A stretch of DNA of 64,000 nucleotides, from assembly GCA_019925095.2 (NCBI GenBank), contig CM034407.1, positions 17,428,710 through 17,492,709 of the forward strand. Direction: 5' to 3'. The notes beneath the pieces are model-generated. The model was not told the DNA's origin. It made no database searches and worked only from the letters and a program-made list of their open reading frames with translations. Position 1 is the first letter of the stretch. The number at the start of each line of letters is the position of its first letter. Both the position numbers and the translations under genes were made by a program. Shown here in pieces: positions 10,088-21,640 of the stretch. The stretch is from Dendrolimus kikuchii. Its lineage: Eukaryota; Arthropoda; Insecta; Lepidoptera; Lasiocampidae.

Positions 10088-10180
10088 TGTAACAATAAGA
10101 AAACAAATGAAAATCGCACATTTTTCCAATTTAAATTTGGAATTGTCTTCTTTAAAATTAAAACTTTCTAATGATACCAA

Positions 10181-11295
10181 AACCAGCCAGATAAAAATGG
10201 TATAGCCAAAGAGATCTTATTAGAAGTTCATAGATTGGTCGCGCGTATTTAATTTAATATTTATATTGAAAATTCTTAAAGTAATGGAACGAATCGTAAT
10301 ACTTCAAATCATTTAAAACCACCTCCTATCTTTTTTTCCTCTCCTGTGCATACCCTAGCAAGCAGAAGAAAGGAGACGGCATGAGACTTCAACTGCATCG
10401 CTATATTGGTCATTGGTTAGAATAGACTTTATCTCTTACAAACTGCAACGCATACGCATCGTTTTTGAATATTATAAACAATTTTCGTCCATATACTTTA
10501 TATATCACTAAACTAGTTGGATTCGTGAATATGTGCGTGTCGTGCTAACTTTAAGAATCACGGAGAAAACCATCGCTTCACTACGCAAAGGTACTGTGCA
10601 ATCCTTCCTTTATATAACTGCCTATATTTCCCTGTGTTCTGTGCAGCTATATTTCCATCATTGTGGTTTTACAACTAAGGGGAATGAATATTGAGATATA
10701 ACATGTCTAGAGAGAGCATTGCTAACAAACAACATCGCCAAAAACGGCATCAAAAACGCGAAGCGTTGCTAAGTTCACTCTGTGTTTTCGGGATATCAGT
10801 AAAAAAATATTACCCCATTTTTTATAATTAAATATTTTTTAAGTAAGTGAAAAGTTTAAATGATCGTTATGTTTTAATCGCTTTATGTGTTATAATTTAT
10901 TATTACTCCGAAGTTTCAGTTTTTTTTTAAATAAAGTATTAGCAACAAAAGTTGTGTGTCTTGGAACGAACCAGAAAAAAATAGATGCACAAATAAATTC
11001 ATAACACATTCATAGCACATGTAGTAATTTTAATTCGCAATAAAATGTCTGTACAGATATTAGTACATATTTATAAGTCTGTTAATTACCAATACTAATA
11101 TAATAATTAAAAGAAAACTATTCATAATGGCAAATTATTTTTGTGTTACACATTATGTTCACGAAGGTTATTAGATGACTATTTATAACCCAAAGATTAT
11201 CCTGCGCTAAAAGTCAGTGAAATCATTTGTAATAGTAGACTTGGAACGATTCGATAGGTTCATATTGGGTAGTAAGCTTTATGTATTATTGCTTT
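10181..11295. other. Apparently unique intergenic DNA
   Basis: No recognised gene or repeat. The first ~80 bp may include the degraded 5' end of the mariner copy; no inverted repeat could be paired. Confidence 0.4.
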
Positions 11296-11614
11296 ATCCG
11301 TGCAGGAACGGAGAAAGAATACAATTTTCTGCGGCCGGGCGGCCTGTCGTAAGAGGCGACTAAACAACCCACAGCCAGGTGGTAGGGCATTTGCCCGACT
11401 GGATGGCTACCACCCCTGGTCTATAGTATGCCGCCATAACAACTTTGAGTTGTGTTCCGGCATTAGTGACCAGGTTCCAGTCTCTCTCTTAAGAGAGCAG
11501 CAGCGCATTCGTAGCACCTTTGGTGTGTTGCAAATGTCTATAGGCGATGGTAACCGCTTTTTATCAAGTGGGCCGTCTGCCTGTCTGCTGAGCTCCTGCA
11601 ATAAAATAAAAAAA
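11296..11614 (+). mobile_element. A-family retroposon, full length
   Basis: Begins at the family start ATCCGTGCAGG and ends at CTGCAATAAAATAAAAAAA, with few internal changes. Confidence 0.85.
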
Positions 11615-11917
11615 TGTATAATCCAAAGTTTATATCAGTAGTAGGAACTACGGGGTAGGTACACGGGATAGTTTAATGCAGGGACTTAAGAGCAACTAAA
11701 CCACTTGAAAAGGGCTATTATAGAAATAAAAATATTCATATCCAAAAGTTTTTATTCAAACTAGTTCAGTTTGATTATCTTCTGAACTAAAATTTGTTTT
11801 TTATCACATTAATATATTAAATTATTTCTTTATTAGGAATTAATGGAGATGCAGCTAACAGAATATAGACAAAATTAATATCTTAATTATGACAATAAAG
11901 AATTATCTATAATATTA
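11615..11917. other. AT-rich spacer
   Basis: No gene or repeat recognised. Confidence 0.35.
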
Positions 11918-12117
11918 CTAGCGGCCCGGCGCGGATTCACCCGTGGTCTGTCCCGCTCCCGTGGTATAAAGCGTCATGTTATATAGCCTATGACACTCCC
12001 TGTTAACGTAGCTTCCCACAGTAAAATATTTTTTAAAATCGGTTTAGTAGATCCCGAGATTACCCCCTACAACGTCACAAACTTACAAACTTTACCTCTT
12101 TATAATATTAGTACAGA
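11918..12117 (-). mobile_element. Short Helitron-like element (family M)
   Basis: On the minus strand it begins TCTGTACTAATATTATAAAG and ends ..CGCCGGGCCGCTAG followed by T. A GC-rich imperfect hairpin lies just before the end. These are Helitron hallmarks (5' TC, 3' hairpin plus CTRR, inserted before T). Related copies: 19,517, 25,015 and 25,215. Non-autonomous, no coding. Confidence 0.65.
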
Positions 12118-12984
12118 TAACTCCGACCGAAGCATCTGCTTTAAACGATATTCAATTTTTTTTACATCCTCTTTAACGATATTTGCAGCACGCATTCTGT
12201 CAATTCTATGTCAAACGTCATAAGGTTACATTAAAAAGTTTATATTGTCCAAAGTGCTAAGGTTAGATTAGAAATAATTTTACATGATGGTAAAGTATTC
12301 TTAAATTTTCTAATTATCGTTCACACAACTTACATCTTATCGGTCACGATCATATATAATTATTTTAGGTACTTTATTTCAATACAATTGTGCCGTTGAT
12401 AAGAAAATATAGAAAACATAGTGTAAAAATATCTCCGAAAATGATTCAAAATCCATCTCTTTGTCCAACAATATACTACAATTGGATCCGTAGGAAGTCT
12501 AAAACGTAATATAAACTAGTTTAAGAAAACCGGACACACAAACATTACATGTCTGTTCATATTTCATAAATAAAAAAAATCGTAACAAAAGTCCCCAAAT
12601 TTTGGAAAATAAGTCACACTTCTCACCTGACAACATCAATCAATTCGATAACCTTGAAAATGTCGAAATTAAATTTCACGTTTTTACAAAGAAATCATGA
12701 GAAAAATGTTAAGTTTTCCGATTAAATGACATCTCATCCTTATCCTTTCTCGTTTTAAAATAGTTCCGACACATTTTAATAGCGCAGGCCGGCATAATGT
12801 TTTTTTTTGCGAGAGCTCTAACCAGTAAAGTAATCGAAACGACACTAACAGGCGTGGGAAGCCACTGAAGCCAGTGCACCAATTTTGGTGCACTGTTTTT
12901 GGGCCGTTTTTGTGCAATTGATGCGTGATCTAGACGTTTATATGATCTAAGATTACAACATACCTCAGTTCTTATCAAATTTTT
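12118..12984. other. Unassigned; two overlapping minus frames without motif
   Basis: Minus frames at 12,684-12,978 overlap in different phases and have no family motif I recognise. Treated as non-coding. Confidence 0.35.
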
Positions 12985-13126
12985 TGTCCATCCAAAGGTT
13001 GTCTGGAAGAAATCGCTAATAGCGATAAGACCGCCTATTGTATTTATTATAAAATATTATTTCTGTTAACTGTATCTTTAAAACACAATAAAGCATATTC
13101 ATTCATTCATTCATTCATTCATTCAT
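12985..13126 (+). mobile_element. LINE 3' UTR end (family I type) with (ATTC)n tail
   Basis: Contains GGTTGTCTGGAAGAAATCGC, TAGCGATAAGACCGCC, CACAATAAAG and then (ATTC)7. The GATCGCT..AGCGATAAG stem motif recurs at 24,785, 25,765, 26,895, 33,905, 40,835 and 51,135. Confidence 0.75.
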
Positions 13127-13382
13127 GACGGCCTCTGTGGTTGAGCGGGTTAAGCCTTTGCCGGCCTACCTCACTGCAACGCAGAGCCTCCGGGTTCGAT
13201 TCCTGGTATAGTAAATTTCGGAAACGTATTTTCACCGTTATTTACTATGGTCTGGGTGTCTGGGATCGGCCCCAGACTAATCCATTGTATATTACCTATA
13301 ACACAAGCGTAACTTGCTTAATTTGGGGATATACAATACGTGTGTTTGTCTGCCGATTATTATTATATTATTATTATTATTC
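13127..13382 (+). mobile_element. tRNA-derived SINE (family J), full length
   Basis: The head contains a perfect A box TGGTTGAGCGG and B box GGTTCGATTCC at tRNA spacing, so it is an RNA polymerase III type promoter. The body contains TATGGTCTGGGTGTCTGGGA, and the tail is (TTA)n. It lies immediately after the (ATTC)n tail of a LINE end. Other partial copies: 8,463, 23,590, 49,270, 57,650 and 58,897. Confidence 0.85.
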
Positions 13383-13685
13383 ATTCATTAATTCCAGTTG
13401 CTTTTTTTTAAATAGCTTCAATGTACAGACAAGGCAAGTTTAGAATTTTATAATATTATAAGTAGACAGATGACATGCCTTTGTGCTTGGAAATTGTAAA
13501 GGTTGCATGCACCAAGACGTCATATTGCAACACAAAGACTGCATAAATTCTATGAAACGTAATGGAAAACTTTCAGTCCATTTTATTGCCCATATTGTCG
13601 TCGTAATACTTTTAATGGAATATACGAGAAGAATAATGTATTAAACACTAGCTACTACCTACGACTTCAACTGTATCCAATTTAC
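13383..13685. other. Unassigned spacer
   Basis: No recognised gene or repeat. Confidence 0.35.
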
Positions 13686-14380
13686 TATTATTTTTAACTG
13701 ACTTCAAAAAAAGGAGGAGGTTCTCAATTCGTCGGGATCTTTTTTTTGTTTTTTTTTTATGTATGTTCACCGATTAATCCGAGATTTATGATCAGATTTA
13801 CGTGATTCTTTTTTGTTCGACGCGGAATAGCTTTCATTTGGTCCCCTAAAAATTTGATATAGTTTGGTCTAGTACTTTTCATTTTATGAACATTTTTGTT
13901 ATGAAAAATTTTCTATTCCGTTCCATATGTACACCGATTACGCTGAGATTTATGATCCGATTTACGTGATTCTTATTTAGTTTGATGCGGAACAGTTGCC
14001 CTTTGGTCACCTAAAAATTTAACACAGTTTGGTTTAGTAGTTTTCATTTTATGAACATTTTTTTATTCCCGTTTCTTGGGACCTATATTTTTTTAGGAGC
14101 GCGGCACCTTTCGTAGGTCTATCCATACATAGCTAGACACTAAAAAGTAACAAATAAAATAATAAAACTTCGTTTAAAAAAACCGACTTCAAAAACTAAA
14201 AAGTATAAAATAACTTATTTCTAAAGCTATTATTATTAATATATATTATCTAAAACATCTTGAAGTCGGTGCAAAGTAAAACATAAAAATTACTATATTT
14301 TTTTGAAAATTACTAAGCACCGACTTTAAGTTTTTCAAGTCCGTTTTTTTAAATGTAGTTTTTTTTATTTTTTGGATGAA
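13686..14380. repeat. Dispersed-type element with CCGACTTCAAAA ends and internal tandem units
   Basis: Motifs of the type (C)CGACTTCAAAA occur at about 13,701 and 14,183, and inverted or related forms (CTTGAAGTCGG, CACCGACTTTAAG) at 14,258 and 14,320. Two ~140-bp units (from about 13,764 and 13,925) share CCGATTA.., GATTTATGATC and GATTTACGTGATTCTT. It is probably a non-autonomous DNA element common in moths and butterflies. No coding capacity. Confidence 0.55.
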
Positions 14381-14435
14381 ACAATCTCTAAATAAAAATC
14401 AGTATCACTGAAGCACGCATTCAATTCATTCATTC

Positions 14436-14695
14436 GCATGGAAAGCGATTACCATCGCCTATAGACATTTGCAACACCTAGGTGCTACAAATGCGTTGCT
14501 GCTCTCTAAAGAGAGACTGGCCACTAATGCAGGAACACAACTCAAGGTTGTTATGGCGGCATACTCTAGACCAGGGGTGGTAGCCATCCAGTCGGACAAA
14601 TACCCTACCACCTGGCTGTGGATTATTTTGTCGCCTCTTACGACAGGCCGCCCGGCCGCAAGAAATTGTATTCTTTCTCCGTTCCTGCACGGATA
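14436..14695 (-). mobile_element. A-family retroposon, 3' truncated
   Basis: Minus copy with an intact 5' end (CACGGATA at 14,688-14,695). It lacks the last ~50 bp and poly(A), where an ATTC-rich stretch abuts. Confidence 0.8.
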
Positions 14696-15317
14696 GAAGC
14701 TAGCTAGCTATAGCTATTACTATCACATCAACATCGCCGAACACTATTGTCTCAATTGCAGGTTTGCCTGATTTCGGTATTCTGTAAAGTCCGATAGCGT
14801 ACCACGCGGCGCGCCATGAATAGCTTCAACACTGAATGGTCCATTGTAAAAGTTAGTTATATTGATTGGAGTTTCTAGTTTCATGTTCACTGATGACCTA
14901 AGGAATTTCTCCTGATTCAAATTCCAACACAATTTTTAAGGTAAGGAGGAGACTTCGGAATAAAAAATATTTTGTACAGAAGTAAAATACAGAGTTTCCT
15001 ATATAAATACATATCTTCTAGTCATTTTTAAAAATAAAGGTACTAAAATTCTTGTTTATTTATTTTTCTTTCTCTTTTATTTAACTGTATGAAGCACTAA
15101 AACCGTCGCTGCCACTTGGTAATATCTCTGCTTAGACGCTGATTCAAATACCTGCTGCTAGTTTCATATGTTAGATGGAGATGCAATATCCAACCGTATA
15201 GTACTCAGAGTCTGTCTGGTACGCTATAAAGGTAATACATTTCGGTTTGTGTTTCCATACATTTACCAAGCAATAAACTTACAATGTAATAAATATATTC
15301 AGTGTAGTTTTTTATAT
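14696..15317. other. Unassigned stretch
   Basis: A 62-codon minus frame (14,744-14,932) has no recognised motif. The rest is AT-rich. Confidence 0.35.
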
Positions 15318-16135
15318 CAGGCGGGGGAAATGCTATTCACGCACAGTACCGGGTCCTTCGCAAGGGATTAGACCATAGTCGATCATGGAGGCATTGCCAG
15401 AAGGGGAAATCCAAACACTAATCGACCGGCTTGTGTGGAAACTCGAACCTAAATGGCTAATACCCACTAAAACCACCCTCCTCCGACGGCCCCGCGCTTG
15501 TGGCAGGAAAGGCATGAGACTTAGAACTTAGTTACGCCCTGGAAAGGGTTAACTCACTTCGACGACAGGGATGAAGACTCCTCTGTTCCCTTGATGCAAG
15601 AGGGCCCCTGAAGCGGTATTATTTTAGGGGGGGGAAATTATGCGCATATCTGCGTCTCCGGGCTCCCGGCTGGCGCCGCCGACCGTGACCAGGCGCATAA
15701 ATACGCGCAATTCCACTTCTCTCCCTATCTCGTTCCGCGGCCTCCTTTTGAGACATCACTGTCTCGCAGAAATTGGGCGCACCCACCCAATGATCATTTC
15801 TATGAAGCATGACTTACACCAGGCTGCCGAGCTAATCAATCGGACCTACTATTGTGTCGAGTTCAAACCTCTGTGGTGCCCAGGTTGCGCACTCGACTGG
15901 CGTATGAAACGCCGTGTCAAGCGTGCCACACTGGTGGCATTGGGGTGAAGGCTGACAGCCCGCAATCTGAAGGTCAGAGTCCCGCGTTTCCGCGAGAGCC
16001 ATCGCAACAGCTGCGGTCAAGTCGCTTCCACCGTATCAACGCCCGCCACAGGGTTTTCCAACTCTACCGACCAAGATTAGCAGAACCGCGCTGTGCGGAG
16101 CAGAGCTCGACGCTGGCGGTCGTCGTCGGAAGGGA
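15318..16135 (-). mobile_element. R1-type LINE 3' end: ORF2 C-terminus plus 3' UTR
   Basis: The minus strand from about 16,110 reads AMALAETRDSDLQ, then a CX2CX7HX4C zinc-knuckle-like CHQCGTLDTAFHTPVEC, WAPQR, and after a break NFCETVMSQKEAAERDRERS. This gag-like knuckle followed by an FC..VM..KEAAER helix is typical of the C-terminus of R1-clade LINE ORF2. A stop between the two blocks (near 15,810) shows decay. The 3' UTR, 15,610 down to 15,318, shares GGGCGTAACTA, GGTTTTAGTGGGTA, CTATGGTCTAATCCCTTGC and GCATTTCCCCCGCCT with the tandem units at 28,421-29,250. RT and endonuclease domains are missing. Confidence 0.75.
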
Positions 16136-16189
16136 GGGAGGAAGGGGAAGGAATCAAGGATTTGGAGTGGATAGGTGGGACACATTTTA

Positions 16190-16460
16190 ACTCTGGCCAA
16201 GGTATTTAAAAATAGGATCTTTATAGGATATTTGGGTGATGTATCGGATGCAGAAGGCAGCTCCGCTGGACATGGCCCGTATTGTGAGGAGGTCCCTATC
16301 TCTTGAGTCTTAACCACCGGTAACTTGGACTCTAGGCCCCACTGCCGACAGACATCGGTTTTTTATATTTTTCTTATAAATTAATGTATATATATTTTTT
16401 ATACAATTTTAAGGAAAAATGTAAAAACAATTGAAAGTAAAATAAAGATGTGATAATAAT
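16190..16460 (+). mobile_element. LINE ORF2 C-terminus and 3' UTR (same family as 7,873)
   Basis: A short plus frame MQKAAPLDMARIVRRSLSLE ends at a stop near 16,312. The 3' UTR then matches 8,089-8,115 and 7,741-7,872, ending GATGTGATAATAATAATTC. It lies head to head with the R1-type fragment on the other strand. Confidence 0.65.
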
Positions 16461-16510
16461 AATTCATTTATTTCAGAAAATTGAGTATTTCCATATTATA
16501 CAATTTTATA

Positions 16511-17731
16511 TCCCTATTAATATTATAAATGCGAAAGTAACTCTGTCTGTCTGTTCCGTTTTCACGGAAAAACTACTGGACCAATTTGGCTGAAACTCAA
16601 TATATATATATTTTCATACCGAGGGTGGACAAGGGATATTTTTCATCCCAGATAATGGGATAGATTTTGGGATAGATTTATGTAAAGGTTATTTCCCAAA
16701 AGTGGGATAGGTTTTGGTTGGTTTTGTGATTTGCCATTTTCGTCATTTTGGTTATTTTCTCCCTTTTTCTCCTTTTTGATCTTTTTATCCTTTTTGCTCT
16801 TTTTGGTCCTTTTTGTCCTTTTTACTTTTTTGACCTTTTTGCTCTTTCTGTCCTTTTTGCTCTTTTTGACTTTTTTGATCATTTTGCTCTTTTTCCTCTT
16901 TTGCTCCTTTCCCTCTTTTGCTCTTTTTGGACTTTTTGTCCTTTTTGTCCATTTTGTTCTTTGTGCTGTTTTGCTCCTTTTTGTTCTTTTTTGTCCTTTT
17001 TGTCCATTTCGCTCTTTTTGCTCTTTTGCTCTTTTTGAACTTTTTGTCCTTTTTGTCCATTTTGTTCTTTGTGCTGTTTTGCTCTTTTTTGTCCATTTTG
17101 CTGTTTTGCTCTTTTTTTTCCTTTTTGTCCATTTTGCTTTTTTTCTCTTTTTGTCCATTTTGATCTTTTTGTCCTTTTTGACAATTTCGCTCTTTTTGCT
17201 CTTTTTGCCCTTTTTGTCCATTGTGATCTTTTGTCTCCTTTTCTTCTTTTGCTCTTTTTGTCCTTTCTGTCCTTTTAGCTCTTTTTGTCCTTTTTGCTGT
17301 TTTTGTCTTTTTTGTCATTTTTGTAGTTTTCATTGACGGGGATAGATAAATAAAACTAGGACGGTTTGAAATAGAGGATAAAAGTTTGGATGAGCCAATA
17401 ATTTCTCTAGTTCATAGATATAAAAATTCATCGTCTATAAAATGCGATAGTAACTCGATATGTCTTTCTGTTCAGTTTTTGAAAAACACTGGGAATACTG
17501 GATCGTTTTTATTGTAATTTTGTTTAAATGTAGTTTTAATGCCGAAAATGGACATATATACTCACGCCAGGAGATCGGATAGTTTGCGATATAAAATTAA
17601 GTGAATTTTTCGAGTGCAAATGGCACTAACATAAAAATGTTGTACAATGTAACCTGTATTGACGCCTGCTCTTTAAACAAGAAGCAGGAACTAGAGGTTA
17701 ACCCGCGGCGCAACCGCGGCGTAAACTCTAG
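16511..17731 (+). mobile_element. Helitron-like element carrying a long pyrimidine minisatellite
   Basis: The 5' end is TCCCTATTAATATTATAAAT; the 3' end is CCGCGG-CGCAA-CCGCGG (a perfect 6-bp hairpin), then CGTAAACTCTAG followed by T. This is a Helitron end arrangement. The interior holds a degenerate minisatellite. No Rep/helicase coding, so non-autonomous. Confidence 0.6.
16740..17335. repeat. Degenerate pyrimidine-rich minisatellite
   Basis: About 590 bp of near-tandem 9-10-mers such as TTTTTGTCC, TTTTTGCTC and ATTTTGCTC. The plus strand is almost entirely T, C and G. Because the units lack stop triplets, long open frames exist on both strands (Phe/Leu-rich one way, Lys/Gln/Arg-rich the other). 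They reflect composition, not genes. Confidence 0.85.
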
Positions 17732-17997
17732 TTATCCATAATTATCAAAGTTCAAATAATAAACACGGCACAACGATTAATTAATAAGACAGATACTAGG
17801 GCATTACACGGGCTTCACTATAATAATTATCAATATTTTACTCCACAGCGTCCAAGAGATGTTATTAGTTCCTTAATGTTGTTAATATATAAATATGACA
17901 GTGAGTGTGTCGATAAAATTAAACTATGTAATAAATTAAAGTAAAAATAAACTATATATACAAACTAAAATTAAACTATAAAATCTAGTACCAGAAC

Positions 17998-18500
17998 GCT
18001 GTCAGTCGGAAACGTGCCCAAAATACTGGCCTCATTGCCTCACTGAATGGCAACGCTAATGCGTTGCCCGAGGTATAAACCAGTCTTTTGGTCACGTGGG
18101 ACATCCACTAGACGTTTGGCTATGTCTCAATAAGGCTTGTGCGCCTCGGGCCCCCATGGTCCCAGGGTCTCGATCCCAAAAGCCGCAAATATGTAGCCAT
18201 TTCCGATAGCTGAGTATTTGCGGCGTTTTAGAGGCTCCTGCTGTGCAGCAGCTGTACCGGCAGACAAACTATGGCTAGAAGATGGGGCGCTGCCAAAGTA
18301 ACGCAAGACACGTCCCCTATTAAGGGGCGACTCATCTTCCAGGGCACCACTGACATACCATCGGGATGTCATCGTCGCGGCACAAGCCTTTCGTTTCTAG
18401 AATGGCAGGTTCCCCGGCGGTGACAAGAGCCCGACGGATTATGTTATTAAGTGTTGCATGACGTGAAATTCTGCCGGCACTTAAACACACAGATGTTTAT
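17998..18500 (-). mobile_element. LINE ORF2 C-terminus (family W), decayed
   Basis: Minus reading: [19 protein letters not shown], a short gap, SLSAGTAAAQQEPLKRRKYS, then FGIETLGPWGPEA, a stop, and after it KTGLYLGQRISVAIQ.GNEAS. The ETLGPW and LGQRIS.AIQRGN blocks are characteristic of a large class of animal non-LTR polyproteins. At least two stops interrupt it. A better-preserved relative is at 19,920-20,341. Confidence 0.7.
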
Positions 18501-19095
18501 ACCAACATTATATCAAGTATGGACCCGGCCACCGGGCCGCTAGGCGGCAGGAAACAAACAAACTGAGTGTGCAGTTGCACACATAAATAAGTAGCCATGA
18601 AATAAATGATAACCAATTTTTTTTATCCTATTATAAATGGTTGCCATCTTATAGATTCTGTACTCCCACAAAAAAGTGATCTGTAAACTGTAAAAAAGTG
18701 TTTCCTCCAAATTGTGAGGGTGTATAGAAGAAACTGACCCACGACTCGGATTCAGCACATCGAAATATGTAAGAATAGATGCGTCTGGTCAAAGAACAGA
18801 CAACTGTTTTTGTGGGCCAGTGTCATTATTGTTTGAAAAGTTATACAAAGTGTTTCTATGGTGATATCTATAATATCAATCAATATTTTATTGTACACCA
18901 ATACAAAAAAGAACTTGCATCCAGACAACCCCAGGAATAAATTGAAAATATAATGAGGTTTGTATACATAATACATAGTACAATTTCTTACATTCTAGTA
19001 ATAAATATATATATATGCAGTATATATGGATGTTCTATATATTAAATAAATATATACTTAATATGCATAACATACAAATACATATCCGTAAATTT
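18501..19095. other. Unassigned AT-rich stretch
   Basis: Two short minus frames (18,540-18,758 and 18,752-18,976) have no motif. TA-rich from 19,000 on. Confidence 0.35.
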
Positions 19096-19420
19096 TATCC
19101 GTGCAGGAACGGAGAAAGAATACAATTTCCTGCGGCCGGGCGGCCTGTCGTAAGAGGCGACTAAACAACCCACAGCCAGGTGGTAGGGCATTCGCCCGAC
19201 TGGATGGCTACCACCCCTGGTCTAAAGTATGTTGCCATAACAACCTTGAGTTGTGTTCCGGCATTAGTGCTCAGGTTTCAGTCTCCCTTAAGAGAGCAGC
19301 AGCACATTTGTAGCACCTTTGGTGTTGCAAATGTCTATAGGTGATGGTAACCGCTTTCCATCAAGTGGGCCGTCTGCCTGTCTGCTGAGCTCCTGCAATA
19401 ATAAAAAAATAATAAAAAAC
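19096..19420 (+). mobile_element. A-family retroposon, full length
   Basis: Complete copy from ATCCGTGCAGG to CTGCAATAATAAAAAAA. Confidence 0.85.
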
Positions 19421-19516
19421 ATATCTACAAAAATATATATAAATGTTTATAGATAAATATATATGTACAAACATTTAAATATCATCATATTCTAAAGACA
19501 GGTAATGTTTATTTAA

Positions 19517-19718
19517 TCTATACTAATATTATAAAGAGGTAAGGTTTGTGAGTTTGTGACGTTGTAGGGGGTAATCTCTGGATCTACTAAACCGATTTTA
19601 AAAATTCTTTTACTATTCGAAAGCTACGTTAACGGGGAGTGTCATAGGCTGTATAACATGAGGCTATATACCACGGGAGCGGGACAGAGCGCGGGTGAAA
19701 CTGAGGCCGGAACGCTAG
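19517..19718 (+). mobile_element. Short Helitron-like element (family M)
   Basis: Starts TCTATACTAATATTATAAAG and ends GGCCGGAACGCTAG followed by T. Same family as 11,918-12,117, opposite orientation. Confidence 0.65.
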
Positions 19719-19837
19719 TAATATTATAAAATTCCTTCAAAAACACGATGCAATTTTTTTTCGATTTCTTGTAATAAATAAGATGATAAAATTATATTTT
19801 AACGCCTACTTTTAAATGTATAAATAATGTTAATTTT

Positions 19838-20405
19838 CAAATTCATATTCAAACGTTTTTATTCAAAATAAGTTTCACTGCAGAACACTTTTTGAAAGTC
19901 ATACATTAGTCATACAATTAAAATACATTCAAGTGCGTGGTGGTCTACTCGTAATTATCAAAATGTAATTTAATTACATATAATCGAATACAATGCAAGA
20001 AAACTTAACTTATTTGTATTTTATTCTACTCATAGTCCCTCAAGTTTATAAGTAGAATACTGAGCCTAGATCACCGTCTTCTATGGGTAAGGTGCCCAGA
20101 AGGCTGGCTACGTTTCCTCGCTGGATCGCCATACTGATCCGTTGGCCGAGGTAAGCACCAGCCCTCTGACCACCTGAAGAGCCAATGAGTCGTTTTGATA
20201 AATTTTGGTAGAGGCTCATAGCCTCAGTCCAAGCGTCTCGACAGCAAACGGCACAAACGTATAACTCTCACTGAGAGTTGCATATTTGCGCCGCTTGAGT
20301 GATTCCGCTGTTTCCGCTGCTGACCCGGCTGATCTAGACATCATACAATTTAATTTTATTTCATATTCTATGTACACCGCATCGCAACGTGTTATTGTTT
20401 TCTTC
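19838..20405 (-). repeat. Family G repeat, split by a LINE
   Basis: 19,838-19,919 (TTATTCAAAATAAGTTTCAC..) and 20,342-20,405 (..CGCATCGCAACGTGTTATT) are the two halves of a repeat seen uninterrupted at 38,580-38,760. The LINE between them is flanked by CATACAATT on both sides. Confidence 0.65.
19920..20341 (-). mobile_element. LINE 3' end (family W) with target-site duplication
   Basis: Minus reading: SAAETAESLKRRKYATLSE, then YTFVPFAVETLG; a deletion shifts the frame, and the sequence resumes with AMSLYQNLSKRLI, GAYLGQRISMAIQRGNVAS, LLGTLP. This is the C-terminus of a non-LTR polyprotein, 5' truncated, followed by a ~150-bp 3' UTR. CATACAATT at 19,911-19,919 and 20,342-20,350 is the target duplication. 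Confidence 0.75.
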
Positions 20406-20469
20406 TTATTGATATTGATATTTGATATTTTATTAATATACTATTGATTCTTTTATCCACCTACTCATA

Positions 20470-20640
20470 CTTTTTTTTATGGCTTGGCAGCCAGGCCTTT
20501 AAACCAGATCTTAGATCAATGTAGTTACTTCATTTTCTTAAACCTATGTGTAGCACAGCTGAACTGTAGGTAATCAGCTAGTGCCATTCAACGGAGTTCT
20601 TGTGACAACTCAAAAGGCCACATTTGACTATACAATTCAC
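20470..20640. repeat. Dispersed repeat BB, copy 1
   Basis: Shares TTATGGCTTGGCAGC, CAGATCTTAGAT, CTTCATTTTCTTAA and CAGCTGAACTGTAGGT with 32,000-32,130. Nature unknown. Confidence 0.55.
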
Positions 20641-21383
20641 ATTTCTCACAAAACACATAATTACTACTCAAATACTATCAATACCCTGTCATTTTTAGAA
20701 AATAAAACTGCACAGTACAACATCTCCTTTCAGTTTCCGCCAAAAACTCCTACTCATACTTAAAATTTACTAGAGGCAGATTATGGTGTAAAAAGGCCAA
20801 AAATTCGGTGTTATCAAGTTGACGTTGTCAACAGATCACGGTGTGTTGCTCTTGAGAAAGCATGGCGAAATCAAATCGAGGTTCGGCTGAATTTCGGTCG
20901 AATTTTTTGTTTTGACCGAATGTTCGGCTGAAGTTCGTATTCGGTTCAAACCACATCCATTACTGATTTTACAAAAAAAAAAGTTCGATATTCCAGGGGC
21001 ACACAAACATAGATGCACGGTGTAGCGAAAGACCTAATAAAAAATTAAACTCTATAAAAATAAACCTCTTGTTTTGCTTTGTTCTTTTGTAAACTATGCG
21101 TCGGTTGAAGCCAAGAGAAAAATTGTTTCAAGGTAAAAAAAATAGTTTTTTTGAACTAGTCGAATTAAAATAAGCACCGGAAGCAAGGCCATCGCAATTT
21201 TCTACGAGGAAGCCTCTGAGCGCACCGCACTCTCCTGAGTTACGAAACGCGAATGCAGAAATAGATGCGGCATCTCTTATTATAATAGAATAAGTGGCCA
21301 TGTGCGAGTCAAAATCGTGCATAGACGGCCTTCTATGAACTACAAAATGTCTAAATAAAGGTATTTACGTGTTCAATTTTTTT
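20641..21383. other. Unassigned stretch
   Basis: Short minus frames at 20,836-21,018 and 21,128-21,322 show no recognisable family. Confidence 0.35.
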
Positions 21384-21640
21384 TACATACATACATAACT
21401 TCACGCCAGTTCCCTTGCAGGGTAGGCACGAACAACAGAGCGCCATTTAGGCTTATTCTTACACACCTCACTTGCTTCTTTGACATTCATAACTCTTGTC
21501 ATGCACTCTCATCTGTTCTTGAGGCTCCTAACATCACCTTCTAGTACACGATCAATTTGATCATGGAAGGTGTGTCGTGGCCTTCCACGACTTCTGCATC
21601 CTTCCACTTTTGCATTGTATATCTGTTTAGTCATTCTTTT
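21384..21640 (-). mobile_element. RTE-B LINE 3' end, truncated
   Basis: Minus copy of the RTE-B C-terminal region with a (CATA)n complement of the tail at 21,384-21,397. It covers the segment from MTKQIYNAKV to the stop. One small deletion lies near 21,540. Confidence 0.8.

Noticed and set aside
13127..13215. Possible tRNA gene
   Set aside because: A and B boxes are perfect, but the cloverleaf stems do not pair and the sequence continues into a SINE body with several other copies.
16643..17336. Long open frames on both strands (up to ~200 codons), Lys-rich or Phe-rich
   Set aside because: They lie entirely in a degenerate tandem repeat whose units lack stop triplets in every frame. No domain and no codon-usage signal.
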